A stretch of DNA of 64,000 nt. Source: Haematococcus lacustris. Lineage: Eukaryota > Chlorophyta > Chlorophyceae > Chlamydomonadales > Haematococcaceae. Every line of letters begins with the position of its first letter. Position 1 is the first letter of the stretch. Positions 1-13,144 of the stretch are shown here, in pieces. The notes under the pieces were generated by a model. The model searched no databases, was not told the DNA's origin, and was given only the letters and a program-made list of their open reading frames with translations. Where the stretch lies: the NCBI GenBank assembly GCA_030144725.1, contig JASKMD010000029.1:10842663-10906662 (forward strand). Reading direction: 5' to 3'. Position numbers and translations under genes: made by a program.

Positions 1-3000
1 AAGGTGCTGAGGGACCGTAGGTGGGGCAGGAACAAACCTAGGAGGGATCAGAGGCAGTGGGTGTGGAGGCTCTGTGCCAGTGAGGGTCTGCAGTGAGGGC
101 GGTGTGCTGCTTCCACACGGGCAGCAGGGCAGCAGGGCCGGGCAACAGGGTGGTGGCCAAGTCGCCGGGCAGAGGTGGCCGGGCAGCAGGTTGGCAGCAG
201 GGGTCTGGGCTGCGGCCCTGACCTTGAGCATGGCGCGCACGAATGCACTTTTGCCAACATTTGCGGCACCGATGACATACACATCTCTGCCCTGGCGCTC
301 CTGGCTGACCTTGCGGGTCACAACCGTCACCCCTGCACCACAGCCAGAGGGGGGACAGCAGCCCTGTCGTCAATACAGATGTGCCTGCCTGCCTGCCTGC
401 CTGCCCCCCCTCTGCCCTGCCTGCCTGCCTGCCTGCCCTGCCCTGCTGGCTTCTAGCCGCACACACCCCCACCAGCCTGCCTCCACTGGCCCCTCCCCCA
501 TCCCTGACACTAACCCAAACTCTGCACACACACATGATGGTGATTGGGGCAGGGGGCAAGGGGGACAAGGGGCCAGGGGGGCTGGGGGGCTAGGGCAGAG
601 TGGCACACAAGAGGGGTCAGCGGGCATGGCGCACACAACAGGGTTTATGCCTACCCTCCCCCTGACCCACGCCTGCTGCCGCCCCACGCCTGTCCCCACC
701 CCCTGTGTGTGTTGCCCGCACCTTCCCCAGAGTGGCTGGACACCAGGTGACAGGAGATGACGTTGAGGCGCTTGCGCAGGGCCGCCTCCATCAGCCAGTC
801 CGCAACATCCTAAATCACCATGCACCATGCGGCCCATGCAGCGGCATGCCCAGGCTCATGCGGTCAATGCACATTCCAGTCCCTATGTTGCTGCTGCCAT
901 GTGTGTGCGTGGCCCTAAGGGACGGGTCGCCAGTTGTCATGCGCAAGCTGCTGGTGGTCAGAGTGACGAGGTAATGCGCAAGCTGCTGGTAGTCATGGTT
1001 GCCAGGTCCCATGCCCAAGCTACTGACGGTCAGGGTGACGAGGGTGTAAACAGTGGCGCCACGGCAGTAGCAGTAGTAGCACCTCAGTCAGCAGTGAGGG
1101 GCGAGCTAAGCAAAGGCTACAGCAGGCAGGAACAGGGTGCTGGCAGCCCCGACTGCCCTGACCCATAGTCCCTGACTGCCCTGACCCACAGCAGCACAAC
1201 ATCAGCTGGGGGGGCTGCAGCAGCAGACAGGAACAGGGTGATGGCTACAGCCTGGCGCCACCAACCCTGACCTGACCTGACCCGCAGCCCCCCAATCAAT
1301 ACCTACCCTGTCTCAGCCACAGCCCCGATCCTGCCGTTTGGCCCCTGCAGCAGCTGCTGGGCCCTGGTGCCCTGCAGGCTGTGGGCCCCGCCCTGCAGGC
1401 TCCCTGCCCATGCGCTGCTTACCCGGGGGTGGGTGCCCTCCGGCAGCAGGTCCATCTTGGTGCCCACCAGCACGATGGGGTTGCGGCCAACCATGTCCCG
1501 CACCTGGACAAGGACAGAGGCAGAGACAAGGGCAGTGCGGGCCAGCACACAGCAGCAGCAGCAGCAGCAGCTATCAACACCACACACAGCAGACCCCTCA
1601 GGGCCTAGGCACCCTCACCACGTGCTGCCCGCCCCCGCCCCCGCCCCCGCCCCCGCCCCCGCCCCCGCCCCCGCCCCCGCCCCCGCCCCCGCCCCCGCCC
1701 CCGCCCCCGCCCCCGCCCCCGCCCCCGCCCCGCCCCTGGCCCCCGCCCGGTGTGATTAGTGTAGAGGGGGGAGCAGCAGTGCGGCGTTGAGGCTTACCTT
1801 GCCCATCAGTGTGCCGGCCACATCCGTGAGGTCCACCAGCATCACCACAATCGCCTTCTTCTCCCTCACCTCCTGCTCACCTCCACAAACACCACAAACA
1901 CCACCACCAGGCAGAGCAGCAGCGGACATGGAAACGAGAGGTAGGAGCAGCAGCCAGCACAGCCCCGCAGCAGGCGGCACCCAGCGGCAGCACCCAAGCT
2001 AGAGACTGGCTGGGCCAGGTGCCACTGAGCGCCACAGCTGACGGAGCTGCCTGAGACAGGGTCTGAGGTACAGTGCCACCACCCCCTCCCCCCGCCCCCT
2101 TTGGCCCCCCTCCCCTCCCACCCTCCCCTCCCCTCTCCTCCCCTCCCCCCCCACCCCCAACACCCAACACAGATAGAGGCATGTGCCCAGCTGTGTGCAG
2201 GCTCAGCCAATGGAACAGGCCTGGTGTGACAGGTCAGGCTGTCACGGGCAAGCAGCTGTGCTGTAGGTGTGCCCTCCCCTCCCCCTCAAACTCATGCACA
2301 AGGCCCCCCTGCCCTGGTCCTTACTTAGCCGCCCAGCAGCAGGCAGTCACACCAGGCTGGCAGTGCAGGCTGGTCAGGCCCGTGCCCAGCCAGGCTCACC
2401 AGCAGCTGCAGCCGCAGGCGCTCGGGTGTGATCAGCACCTTGCCCAGCAGCTCTATAGCCTCCTCAGTGGCCTCAGCCTGCTCCAGCAGCGCCTGCAAGC
2501 ACCACAGACACTGACAGCCTGCCTGCCTGCCTGCTTGGCTGGCATTTGCCTGGTGACTGGTGACTGACAGGTGCAAGGTCTGCTGGGGGCCAAGGGGGGC
2601 TGAGAGCACTCTGCAGCACTGGCTGAGCTGAGCTGAGCACTGGCTGCCAGCTGACCAAGGTGGGCTGAGAGCACTTTGCGGCACAGGCTCAGCACTGGCT
2701 CAGCACTGGCTCAGCACAGGCTCAGCGGCACTGGCTGAGCACTGGCTGGCGGCCTGGCAGCACTGCCCGCAGCGCCTGTGAGTGAGCCATGTGGGGCCTG
2801 AGTAGGGCTGGGCCCTGCCAGCTCATGAGCCTGCCAGTCTGGCAGTGGAACCCGCAGCGCCTGTGAGCACCCTGGTTGCGCATGACATGAGGTGCGGTAT
2901 GCGTCATCCAGGTCCACCTTGGTGCATGCTGCTGCTCTGCACACGCTCCGAAGCCAAGCCAAACCAAACCACCACTGCCTGGACCAACTGCCGTGTTTGA

Positions 3001-5182
3001 GAGCATGTGACTGTGCTGCTGCTCTGCACACGCTCCTAAGCCAAGCCAAGCCGCTGCCACCCAGGTCAGCACTGCCTCCTGGCTGCACGCCACCCTGAGC
3101 CGTCTGCCCACCTTGGCCTGCAGCTTCTGCGTGAAGTCCTCCACCCCGGGGATCATGACGCCGTGGGACAAGCCCTGGCAGCGCACACACAGCACCTGCA
3201 CGCACAGCAGGCGAGGAGGGAGGGCGGATCACAGGACTCCCTTCCTGCTAGCAGCCCGCCCGGGGGGTGCAGGGGCAGGCGCAGGGGCAGCCCCACCCTA
3301 GCCAGCAGCCTGGGGTGGGGTGGGGTACATGGGGCCACACCCAGCCATGCCACCCTCCTCCTCCTTCAGGCATGCAACAGCGGCGTCTCCTTCTGTAATG
3401 TGTTGAGTAGCCTGCAGGCCCTGGCCCCTTACCACCTCATGGCCAGCTCTACTGCATGCTGCTGGGAGCATGGTGTGGGCCCGGGCCTGAAGGGACCCCA
3501 TGCTGCCCCACACTCTGTACACATGGTGTGGCCTACAAACAGCAGGCCAGGACCTGGCAAGGCCGTGACCCTGCACTCCGCCTCACAGCTTGTCTCCCCA
3601 GCCTTCCTGCTGCACCCTGATCATCATCATCATGGCTTCATGCTGAACGTCACAGGTGCATGGGTGTTGCGCACAGCATGTAGGCATGCAGCGTGCGCAT
3701 GCGGGTCGGCAGCTTGCCCCAGCCAGGTCTCAGGATGAATGGGTCGGCAGCTGCTTGTGCTGGGTGCGCTATGCCTGACCTGCTTCAGCTGCCTGTGCAG
3801 CGCCTTGAGATCGTACTTCTCAGGCGCCACATAGCCAGGACCTAGCGGCACACTGACTTGCAGCCGGGCGCCGCAGCCGTAGCATGAGCCCTGCAGCAGC
3901 GGCAGCAGCAGGGCCCAGAGCAGGCCTGGCAGCGGCAGTAGGGTCAGCAGCAGCAGTGGGGCCAGAAGCAGAGGGAGTAGCAGCAGCAGGTTGCGCAAGT
4001 GCCAGCACCAGATGAAGTGTAGTGGAGCTAGGACAGAGACAGTGTGAACGTGGGGCGGTGTGAGGGGTGGCGCTAGACCACCCCTTCACTCACGGCAGCA
4101 CCGGGTGAGTAGGAGGATGCATGCACTTTGCATGCATGCATGCATGCCTCCACACTCCTTGCCCAGCTGACTCATGTTGGGGCGGCGCTGCGGCTCCCTG
4201 CCGCCTTGCCTGCCCCTACCAGCTGCCGCACCTACAAACCTGGGCACATCATGTCAAACCTGGGCGCATCATGTCAGTACCGACTGCCACTCACCCGGCG
4301 CTGACCAGGTGGCTCCTCCATTTCAATGTCCAGCCGCTCGATCTGCCTCACTGCCTTTGCCGCAGCTCCCCTGTTCGATTCCTCCCTCCGCGTGCCTGGC
4401 TGACTGCGGCTGCTGCTGCCTTCACTCCCCCGCACCGAGCTGGGAGCAGGGGGAGGTCGTACAGCTGTGGTCCTGCTGCTGCTGCTGCTGCTGCTGGTGC
4501 TGCTGGGACGAAGGCTGCTGCTGGTCGGGCTACTGCTGTTGCTGCTGCTGGGCCGCTCACTGCTGCTATTCATGCTGCTGCTTCTGCTGCTGCTGCTGCT
4601 GCTGCTCGCACTGCTGGCGCTGCTGCTGCTGCTCGCACTGCTGGCGCTGCTGCTGCTGCTCGCACTGCTGGCGCTGCCCCGGGTGAAGCTGGGTGGAGCA
4701 GCCCTCTCCCTGGGGGCCGGCCCTGGCCTTGCTGTGGGGTGGTCAGGAAGGCGCTGGCGGGACCCTGGGCTCATCACCCCACCCTGCTGTGCTGCCCTGC
4801 TGCCTGAAGTGCTGCGCATGGCTGCTGTCTCCCCTCTCCTTGGCGGTGGCCGGGCTGGTCTGGGGTGCTGCTCCTTCTCAGGCTGCACTTCCCCCCAGGT
4901 GCTGCCGCCGGCGGAGAATAGTGGAGCTCTGCTATCCTGCACCAGGCCACTGATACTGCTGGCATTCATATCCTTCACATCCTTGTCAGGGGCAGCTGAC
5001 CTTCTGGGGGGGGACTGGCTGCCGTTGCTGTCACTGTAAGTTCTGGGTTCTGTGCCGGCAGCTGACGGGCGGGCTTGTGCATGGCACATGAGAGGGCGAG
5101 GTGGCTGACCCAGGCTTGCATGACTGCAGAGGCCTACGGAACTGCGGAGCAACAGAGAAGGAAATGCTAATGAGCACGGCAT
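1..5182 (-). CDS. NOA1: NOA1/RIF1-type circularly permuted GTPase, 3' end beyond window
   Basis: This is an organelle GTPase of the YqeH/NOA1 family, which is known to act in assembly of plastid or mitochondrial ribosomes. The exons that I can place, in transcript order, are 5182-4295, 3890-3780, 3195-3112, 2492-2400, 1872-1798, 1503-1423, 809-722 and 332-223. All junctions agree in phase and use GT-AG. Exon 1 encodes 296 residues: a transit-peptide-like start and a long Ser-rich tract from CTG repeats. Exons 2 and 3 carry the zinc-binding pairs CYGC and CVRC. Exon 6 carries the G4 motif TKMD, and exon 8 carries the P-loop GAANVGKS. G4 before G1 is the circular permutation typical of the family. 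The region 1-222 is intron or unresolved, and the remaining G domain and C-terminus lie outside the window. Intron 5 contains a CCCCCG satellite. BPG2 is the nearest alternative, but the CYGCGARLQ...PGYV stretch fits NOA1 better. Confidence 0.9.
1628..1735. repeat. CCCCCG hexamer satellite
   Basis: About 17 perfect copies of CCCCCG lie in intron 5 of the NOA1-type gene. A CAG run precedes it at 1551-1571. The minus (coding) strand is G-rich here. Confidence 0.95.
4596..4678. repeat. 27-bp minisatellite coding poly-Ser/Ala
   Basis: About three copies of a 27-bp unit built from CTG codons lie in exon 1 of the NOA1-type gene. On the coding strand they read as SSASSASSS-type sequence. Longer CTG runs continue on the left (4470-4595). 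Confidence 0.85.
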
Positions 5183-5860
5183 GCTAAACTCATGGCTGGC
5201 AGCTAGACATGCAGCGGTTTGGGGGCTGAATGCGCGATATGTCTCGTGCGAAAGCCGCCGCCCAAACGCACTTGGGACATCTCGAAGGAAGCCACTGGCA
5301 ACCCAAGTGGAGCATGCCGCTGCCTGATACGCTGCTTGGCGCTGGCCGGCTGCTTCAACAGCAGCGTAGCGTCGCGATCAGCAGCCGGTGTTTCGCAACC
5401 GTTTTGTACGTTAGAAGAATAGTCGCAGCTAAAGTGAGGCGTACAGCTTTACATAGCAGATGAAGAGGATTGCAACATGCTCTTGCAAGATGTTACAGGT
5501 GGCACCGGGCTTGCACAACATTACTTCATATTGCCAGTTGCAAGGGCTTTACACTTGTCGCCTGTCAACCTAGACTTGGTAGCTGACTCTGTACACCGCT
5601 GCCTCCCTGCTGCTGCGCCCACCCTACGCACATGGCCTGCACAGGCTGCCAACTCTCTAGGGTCTCTCAACTCTCAATGATGTGCATGCTAGGCCGCCAG
5701 TTTCCAGTGCCAAATGCTAATGGGCAGGGCCCAGCAGCCATGCCATCATCACCAAGGTACCTGTTGCCATCATCTTCTGAGGCTTGGTCTTGGTCTTGGC
5801 TTTGATCTTGGTGACTGATGATACGCTCTTCCCCTTTCTCCGTCTTTTGCTCCTGCTTGG
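5183..5860. other. Intergenic region upstream of NOA1-type gene
   Basis: No gene is supported here. It contains the presumed promoter of the minus-strand NOA1-type gene. A short plus-strand open frame (5230-5463) has no recognisable domain. Confidence 0.4.
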
Positions 5861-7094
5861 TCATGGTGCGAGATCAACAACATCAACAAGCAGGTTGCAC
5901 TGTAAACAATACATGTCATGGCCGTTGGCAGCCAGTGCAAGCAGATGGTTGGCCATGAGCAAAGCGTACCTATGGTTATTCTTCTGAGGGCGTTGAGCAG
6001 CTTCACGCATCAGCATGGCCTCAACCAGGGTGCCGGGCGTCAGCTGCTTCAGGTCCTTTCCCAGCTTGCCTGCCAAAGCCTGCTTGACAGCAGCACTTGG
6101 CATCTCCTTCCATGCCGCCAGCACCACATCCTTCAGCCAGGCCAGCTGGTACCGCTCAGCCACCCGCAGCCACTTGGCAATGTAGCCCACACTGCCAGGG
6201 CCCAAGCTCAGCTTGCCCCGCAGCATTGGGGTCAGAGCACTGCGTGCCTGGTCCTTGACGGAAGAGATGCGGTACTGCAAGGTGAGAGCCACAAATGAAA
6301 GGGCGGAGGGTTGCAGCACAGCTCAACATACAGTATCCTACAATCAGAGGGCAACATGACAGACAATTACAGGTAGGTTGCTGTGGTGTTGCTGTGGTGA
6401 TGCACTACCATTGCACTAAAGTTAGTTGACGTTAGACTATTATTGATCACATGCGACCATGAGTAAGAGCACAGGTATGATGCATGAGCCAGCCGACCCA
6501 CAGCCACAAGGTGCGCTGCCACAGACATTGTCAATGGCATGGGTATTTGTGAGCATGGTCAGAGCCCAGCTGCCACCTGGCAAGGAGCGTCTGGTTGTGG
6601 CTATGTGGCATTTTGCTCTGTTGTTGGACGAGAGGCTCAGTCGGTGATAAGTTTATCGCTCATTGCTGCCGACTTGTGACTCAATGCTGGCTTAAGGCGT
6701 GTCTCACTGTGTGTGCCAGTGGCAGCAGCTCCAGCCACTCTTCAGGGCTCAGCTTAGGCTTGGGCCAGTTCACTGGGTTTAATTGGCCCGCCAGCAGTTG
6801 CCATTGACGGCGGGTGGTACCAGGCGCCTGCATGAGGTAGCCACACAGCAAGCAGCAGTCTGGCGAGGCCAATCAATGCATGAAAGGAGGAGTAGGAGCT
6901 GGCAGCAGCAGGGCGTCGCGAGCTAATGCCCCGTCGCCAGCTAGGGTTTTGCTTGCCTGCAGCTCGCTCTTGCCACCGCCCTTGTCGATGGGCGCAAGCT
7001 TTGCGTCCAGATGGAGCGGCGAGGCGTGGCGGAGAAGCTCCCGTGAAAAAGACACCTCGCCATCAGCGCACTGTACCGTCACCCGCGGCGCCAT
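5861..7094 (-). CDS. BTB/POZ-like protein, copy 1
   Basis: A three-exon gene: 7094-6957, 6827-6708 and 6274-5861, giving about 223 aa. Exon 1 carries a BTB-like start (VQCADGEVSFSRELLRHASP). Exon 2 resembles the end of a BTB fold (EWLELLPLAHT). Exon 3 carries WLRVAERYQLAWLKDVVLAAW, which looks like a second helical repeat. BTB proteins usually act as adaptors for cullin ubiquitin ligases; that role is an inference here. Both introns are phase 0. The first donor reads CAG then GCAAGC, so it is a GC-AG intron. A close paralogue lies at 16825-18071 with the same exon layout and a stop at the same place, which supports the model. The start could lie further upstream. Confidence 0.6.
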
Positions 7095-7735
7095 GCCCTC
7101 AGCAGTCGAGTTCGCTTCGTCAGGGCTTGGGCAGACACAGGAGGGCAGACAGAGGCATGACGTGTGATCCTGGCATCTTTGGTTTTGGCAACCTAGCCTC
7201 ACAAGCCAGCCAGCCAGGTGCCCGCTTCCATCATCATTCTGAATCCTCGTCTTGATCTTGATGATTCTCCAGACTTCAGGCTTCAGTCAAACAAGACTCA
7301 TCGAACATGGAACAACTGTGGGTGGGGTGAAGCATCCTCGGTCGCACCCTCTATGATTACAAAACCCACTCCAGTGGCACTTTCCCCCGCCCTCAGCAAC
7401 ACCCTCCACCTCGCCGACCCTAGGGACCCCCGGCCCACCCAAAACTCACCCCTAGGCCCCCCAGCTCCAAGGCTCAACCCTCGCTGCCTCTCCGCCCCCA
7501 CTACCTGACTAGGCGAACACAAGACCCCAACCTCCAACCCCAAACTCACTCAAACCCCTAGCAAGAACTGTCCCTCAGGCGTTCCCAACTACCTGAAAAC
7601 CACCCCCCTGTGATACGAAGCCCGTATCTCCGCAGCCACTCAGTCAAAAATATATGTAAACAGTGCTTTGAACAGAGGAGAGTCATATCTACGAAATGGC
7701 AGACGCAGCAAAAACTATCTCGCTCTCAGCGGAGC
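7095..7735. other. Non-coding interval between copy-1 BTB gene and SAP-like gene
   Basis: No coding or RNA gene is supported. The stretch 7380-7560 is a C-rich, low-complexity tract. Confidence 0.4.
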
Positions 7736-8385
7736 TCAGTGCCTGTCCAAAGATAAGCATTTGAATTCATGCGATTTCGCCACATGCGAGGCGCGCCGCA
7801 CTAGCACGCTTCGCCACGCTGTTGTGAGTGGCACCTGCAACACGCAGCAGCAGTCTGAACATGTTTTGCTTTTGGCATGTGGACGCGACGACGGCAGTCG
7901 TGACGACTGGATACCACTATGAGCTTTTGGAGCTGCTGCTGGCGCTAGTGCATTACCGGCTGCTCTATTACGCTTCAACAAGGTGCTAGGTGCAGTACGT
8001 GGTGTTGTCTCACCTTGCTTTGCTGCCCTCGACTTGTTAGCTGCAGGTGCCCCACGCTTACGGGACGTGCTTGCCGCTGCCAGCTGTTGCTGCTGCTGAG
8101 GGGGTGCACCAGCAGGCTCAGCCAGCTCAGGGGTGGTGCCTGCAGGTGTCAGCTGCTGCTGAGGGGGCGCAGCTGCAGCAAGCTTCCCACGGATGTGGGT
8201 GCACACGTGGCTCAGTAGCTTGGGTACCCTCCAGCTCGTGTGTACCTCCTGCTTGTGAAACTGGAGGTATGACTGAAGCTGCTTTCCTGTCATCTTCATT
8301 GCCTCCTCGACAGTTGTGTGGCCATAATCATGCCCCCCCAAGGCAAGGGCATGGGCTCCATGTACCTGCCACCACCATGCTTCAA
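7736..8385 (-). CDS. SAP-like domain protein, copy 1 (5' exons unresolved)
   Basis: An open reading frame with a conserved core at its upstream end: HDYGHTTVEEA followed by a helix-loop-helix (LQSYLQFHK...KLLSHV) that looks like a SAP (DNA-binding) motif. It is followed by Gln/Pro/Ala-rich sequence and a basic stretch (TSRKRGAPAANKSRAAK). The same core occurs in the paralogue at 52721-53728. The frame stays open upstream to 8794, but there it is low-complexity Pro/Leu sequence and probably not coding. The SAP assignment rests on pattern only. It may be a gene family spread by mobile elements. Confidence 0.45.
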
Positions 8386-8794
8386 CAGCTGCAACAAGGA
8401 CTCCACTGGGGCATTGGAGATGGGGCAGGCAAGGTAGTACTGTTCGAGGTAGGGGGGAGATGGGTGAAGGAGAGGTAGGGGAGAGGTAGGAGGCGGGGAG
8501 AAGGAGAGTTAGGGGGCAGGAGGCTGATGGCAGGCTGGGAGGAGGGGCTACTGGGAGCTGGGCGGGGTAGACGAGGTTGGGAGGTGGTGGGTTAGGATGT
8601 GTTGGTGGTGGCCACGGAGCGGAGTGGTAAGCCAAGCTCAGTCGGCTCCTCGTGCACCTGTAGCCATCAGCATGTGTACCTTGTAAGCGGTATAACTTGT
8701 CACATACAAACCCAATGATTGAGTTGCATAGTGCCATGGACGCGTTAATGAGTATGCTACAAATGGTATTTGTGAGGTCAGGCTGTTTGTTCAA

Positions 8795-9180
8795 TGGTCC
8801 AAAATATAAAGCGGATCATAGCTGGAGGGGGTGACTAGTCCCTACTGTGCCGCCCACTATTACAGCGATACAGCGCTGCCACACACAAACCGGGGTTCCT
8901 TCACATCCTCGCCAAGCGGCCTGCACCATCAGGAACCTCGCGCAGCCATGTTTGCCGGACTTCAGTGGTGTGCGCCACCGACATGTCGTGCATCGCTAAC
9001 GGATAGCCAAGGACGTAGCTTACCGGTGTAGCTAACCACGGTCTGCGATTGGGACACATTCGGGGTCACATGTGGCTGCCCGCATCGAAAGACTCCGATG
9101 GCAATTCCAGTCTTACATTAAACGCGCAATATCACATCGCAGCAGACGCAACAAACGTTACATCAAAAGATTGAGTAGGT
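8795..9180. other. Unassigned interval left of the 9.2-kb element
   Basis: No coding or RNA gene is supported. It is the left host flank of the element starting at 9188. Confidence 0.4.
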
Positions 9181-9187
9181 GGGCTGC
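9181..9187 (+). repeat. Target site duplication, left copy (GGGCTGC)
   Basis: Seven bases identical to 16490-16496, flanking the inverted termini of the element. Confidence 0.8.
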
Positions 9188-9811
9188 CAGATAAGTCACC
9201 CGGTAAAAATTCCGACAATGCTGCGAATTCCGACAATGCTGCTGGACTTCCAATGGCTAGGAGGCTACGCAGCTAAAAGGTGCAGCTAGTGAGCGCAGCC
9301 ACAAACAGCAAGGAGCTTAGAGCGGCAGAGCGGAGGAGTATTGGAGGAGCCTGGAGCGCAGGAGCAATAGTGATGCAAGGAGCCAAGAAGTGCAGCCAAG
9401 GAAAGCAGCTTGGCAGAGCAGCCAGGGACAGCCAGGAGCAGTCAGGAGCAGCCATGAACAATTAGGAGCGGCAGCAATAAGCGGCACTCATGAGCAGCGC
9501 CCTCCCCCCCTGCCGTCCCCCCCTTCACCCCACACCCAACCCCATCCCCCCCCTCACACACTCCAATTAGCAAGTGGTGAGTGGCTATACCTTGCAACTA
9601 TGCAGCTCTATGTACCTAGTCTGACCGCTAGCATGCCCTTGTTTGCTGCAGGTTCCAATGGTCACACCCATCCCCTATTCCCACTACCACCACCAGCACC
9701 TCCCCTCCACTTCCCTTTTGCTGACACGCCCACCCCCTCCCAATCCGTCGACAAACCCCTCACGCCCAGCCCAGCCCCAATGCAATGGTACCCTCCCTCC
9801 CCATCTCCCCT

Positions 9812-10408
9812 CCCCTCCCCCTCCCCTCCCCTCCCCTCCCCTCCCCTCCCCTCCCCTCCCCTCCCCTCCCCTCCCCTCCCCTCCCCTCCCCTCCCCTCCC
9901 CTCCCCTCCCCTCCCCTCCCCTCCCCTCCCCTCCCCTCCCCTCCCCTCCCCTCCCCTCCCCTCCCCTCCCCTCCCCTCCCCTCCCCTCCCCTCCCCTCCC
10001 CTCCCCTCCCCTCCCCTCCCCTCCCCTCCCCTCCCCTCCCCTCCCCTCCCCTCCCCTCCCCTCCCCTCCCCTCCCTCCCCTCCCCTCCCCTCCCCTCCCC
10101 TCCCCTCCCCTCCCCTCCCCTCCCCTCCCCTCCCCTCCCCTCCCCTCCCCTCCCCTCCCCTCCCCTCCCCTCCCCTCCCCTCCCCTCCCCTCCCCTCCCC
10201 TCCCCTCCCCTCCCCTCCCCTCCCCTCCCTCCCCTCCCCTCCCCTCCCCTCCCCTCCCCTCCCCTCCCCTCCCCTCCCCTCCCCTCCCCTCCCCTCCCCT
10301 CCCCTCCCCTCCCCTCCCCTCCCCTCCCCTCCCCTCCCCTCCCCTCCCCTCCCCTCCCCTCCCCTCCCCTCCCCTCCCCTCCCCTCCCCTCCCCTCCCCT
10401 CCCCTCCC
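9812..10408. repeat. CCCCT pentamer satellite, left arm
   Basis: About 600 bp of CCCCT with two single-base phase slips (near 10072 and 10228). It keeps frames open on both strands, which explains the long artefactual ORFs. It is mirrored by the shorter AGGGG tract at 15270-15509. Confidence 0.97.
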
Positions 10409-11931
10409 CAGCATTTGTGGAAGTGCAGCCAGGAGCAGCCAGCCGCTAGGAGCAGCAAGGAACAGTAGCCAAGAGCAGCCAGAAACAACAGCCAAGAGCA
10501 TCCAGGAGCAGTAGCCAGGAGGAGCATCCCATGACAGGTCCATGAGATGTTGATTGCCCGGTCAATGACACTGTGTGCGAATGCTGCATGGTGTGACTCG
10601 AGGCAGCAGGTGTGTGGCGCTAGCATAGGCTGCTGCAGCCATGCCTCCATGCTTGCCAGCAGTGTGGCAACAGCCTTGAGCATGAGCATGACATGTGAAG
10701 CATGCTTGGTGATTGCAGGCGGTAGGCGGCAGTGGTGTAGAGCAGCAGCCAACATTGTTGCTGTGGTGTTATGTTGAATGTGCTGTCACCTTGTTGTGGT
10801 AGGTGAAGCGCCCAGTTCCGCTTCCGCCCTTGCCTCGTCCCCAGCACAGCACAGCCAAGCCCAGCCAGGAGTGGCAGCCAGGCGTTGCTGGGGTGTTTGA
10901 CTAGCCTGCCCACCTCTTGTCATGCATGTCCTTGTTTGTTGATCACAAGCATGCCCCTTGCTTGCTGCAGGTCTAACAGTCACACTCCAACCTAGCTCCT
11001 TCCAACTTGGCTCCTTCCCACTAATCCTACCCTGTCCCATCACCAACACCTCCAAGTCTACGCCCCCAACCCCCCCCTTCCCCTCACCTCCCCCCCAACA
11101 TCGTAGTCCCCCCCTACCCTACTCAGCTCCCTCTAATCCCTGCCCCCTCTCATTTGTCATCTCCCTTTCCTGCCTACCCTCTCTTCGCCCTCTTCTCCCT
11201 TACCCTTCTTATAAATGGCTAACCGCCTGCCGGTAAGTGGCTGACACCCAATACCCAGCCTGAACTCCCTCCCTCATGTGCACGCCCCTTGGTTGCAGGT
11301 CTAATGGGCACCTCCCCACCCCCTTCCTTTTTGCCATTCCCCCCTTACCCGCCACAACACAGCCTCCGCCCGAGCTGCAGTGCCTGAGCAGCAGCAGCAG
11401 GCTGCAGTGCATGTGCTGCAGTGGAGAAGCAGCAGGCTGCGGTGCATGAGCAGCAGCAGCAGGCTGTAGGTGTTGACAGTGCAGGCTGCAGGTAGCAACA
11501 GGCTGCAGATGTGCTGCAGTGCATGAGCAGCAGCAGGTGGCAGTGCATGTACTGCAGTGGATAAGCAGTAGCAGCAGGCTGTAGTGCATGAACAGCAGGT
11601 TGCAGGTGTGTGGCAATGCAACCTTGTAATTGCAGCATGGCTGTCCTGAGAATCCGTTCAGTTCCATGCCACACACCGCGATTTGTAAGCAGTGAATGAT
11701 CAAGATGTACTGATGAAGATCGTGGTGGTCATTACCTATATTGGAGGCTCGCCAGATCCGGTCACATGCTAGGGTGTGGTACGCCTTATGCCCCTTGTAT
11801 GGACAACAACACACAGCTAGGTCCTGGAGACGCATCCATAACAATGTAGTGTGTGCATGTGGTCGGTGCATGAGGCGACACTAGGGGTATTAGGCTTGCA
11901 ACTGCTAACCATGTTATCACTTGCGCCTCGT

Positions 11932-12644
11932 GAGTAGTGCATTACATTAAGGCTTGGTGTAAGCCAACACAACTGCTGTGGTACACTGTGATTTAAGCCA
12001 ACACAGCTGGTGTGGTACACTGTGCTACCAATACGCCATACCACTAGCTCATTGCGCACCTACATACCTAGGGACAGTGGGCTGACAACCGCTCAGTGCA
12101 TGGATGGCCCGCTTAGTGCATGGATGGACCGCTTGTATGGACAACCCATCTTCGCAGCGTTCTCATGTTCTTGCCATTGATACCATTGCATGCCTTACCA
12201 AGCCTTAATGTAATGCACTACTCAATAGGCGCAAGTGATAACATGGCAGCTGAAAGCCGGATACCCCTAGTGTCGCCCTCATGCACAGACCACACCCTAG
12301 CATGTGACTGAATCTGGTGAGCCTCCACTATAGGTACCATCCGTAGTCCAGCTGGCTGTGGCACATTGGGCGCGGATCACTACCAGGCCTGCATTTGCTA
12401 GGCATGACCTTGATGCATACATGCAAAGGGGGTATGTAGCAGGTTGCTACCACGTTTGCGGCCTAAGCGCATCACCGCGTGGTGGTGTTGTCCATACAAG
12501 GGGCGTAAGTATCATTCGTGTGCGATATACTGCTGATGACCACCACTGTCTTCATCATTACATCTTGATCATTCACTGCTTACATCATTACACTGCTCAC
12601 ATTATTACACCACCACTGTCTTCATCATTACATCTTGATCATTC
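11932..12644 (+). repeat. Direct repeat, copy 1
   Basis: Nearly identical to 13145-13862. It begins with GAGTAGTGCATTACATTAAG and ends at TCTTGATCATTC, where the gap begins. Confidence 0.85.
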
Positions 12645-13144
12645 NNNNNNNNNNNNNNNNNNNNNNNNNNNNNNNNNNNNNNNNNNNNNNNNNNNNNNNN
12701 NNNNNNNNNNNNNNNNNNNNNNNNNNNNNNNNNNNNNNNNNNNNNNNNNNNNNNNNNNNNNNNNNNNNNNNNNNNNNNNNNNNNNNNNNNNNNNNNNNNN
12801 NNNNNNNNNNNNNNNNNNNNNNNNNNNNNNNNNNNNNNNNNNNNNNNNNNNNNNNNNNNNNNNNNNNNNNNNNNNNNNNNNNNNNNNNNNNNNNNNNNNN
12901 NNNNNNNNNNNNNNNNNNNNNNNNNNNNNNNNNNNNNNNNNNNNNNNNNNNNNNNNNNNNNNNNNNNNNNNNNNNNNNNNNNNNNNNNNNNNNNNNNNNN
13001 NNNNNNNNNNNNNNNNNNNNNNNNNNNNNNNNNNNNNNNNNNNNNNNNNNNNNNNNNNNNNNNNNNNNNNNNNNNNNNNNNNNNNNNNNNNNNNNNNNNN
13101 NNNNNNNNNNNNNNNNNNNNNNNNNNNNNNNNNNNNNNNNNNNN
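12645..13144. other. Assembly gap (500 N)
   Basis: Exactly 500 unknown bases, probably a gap of arbitrary size. The sequence on both sides is the same repeat, so the gap probably hides a collapsed or unresolved array. Confidence 0.99.

Noticed and set aside
2711..3232. An extra exon of the NOA1-type gene between 2500 and 3110
   Set aside because: The neighbouring exons already join in phase and align with the family. The frames here are repeats of CTGAGCCAGTGCTGAGC type.
9390..10755. Very long ORFs on both strands (SPPLP- and RGGEG-type repeats)
   Set aside because: They are translations of the CCCCT/AGGGG satellite, open in all frames because the unit has no stop codon.
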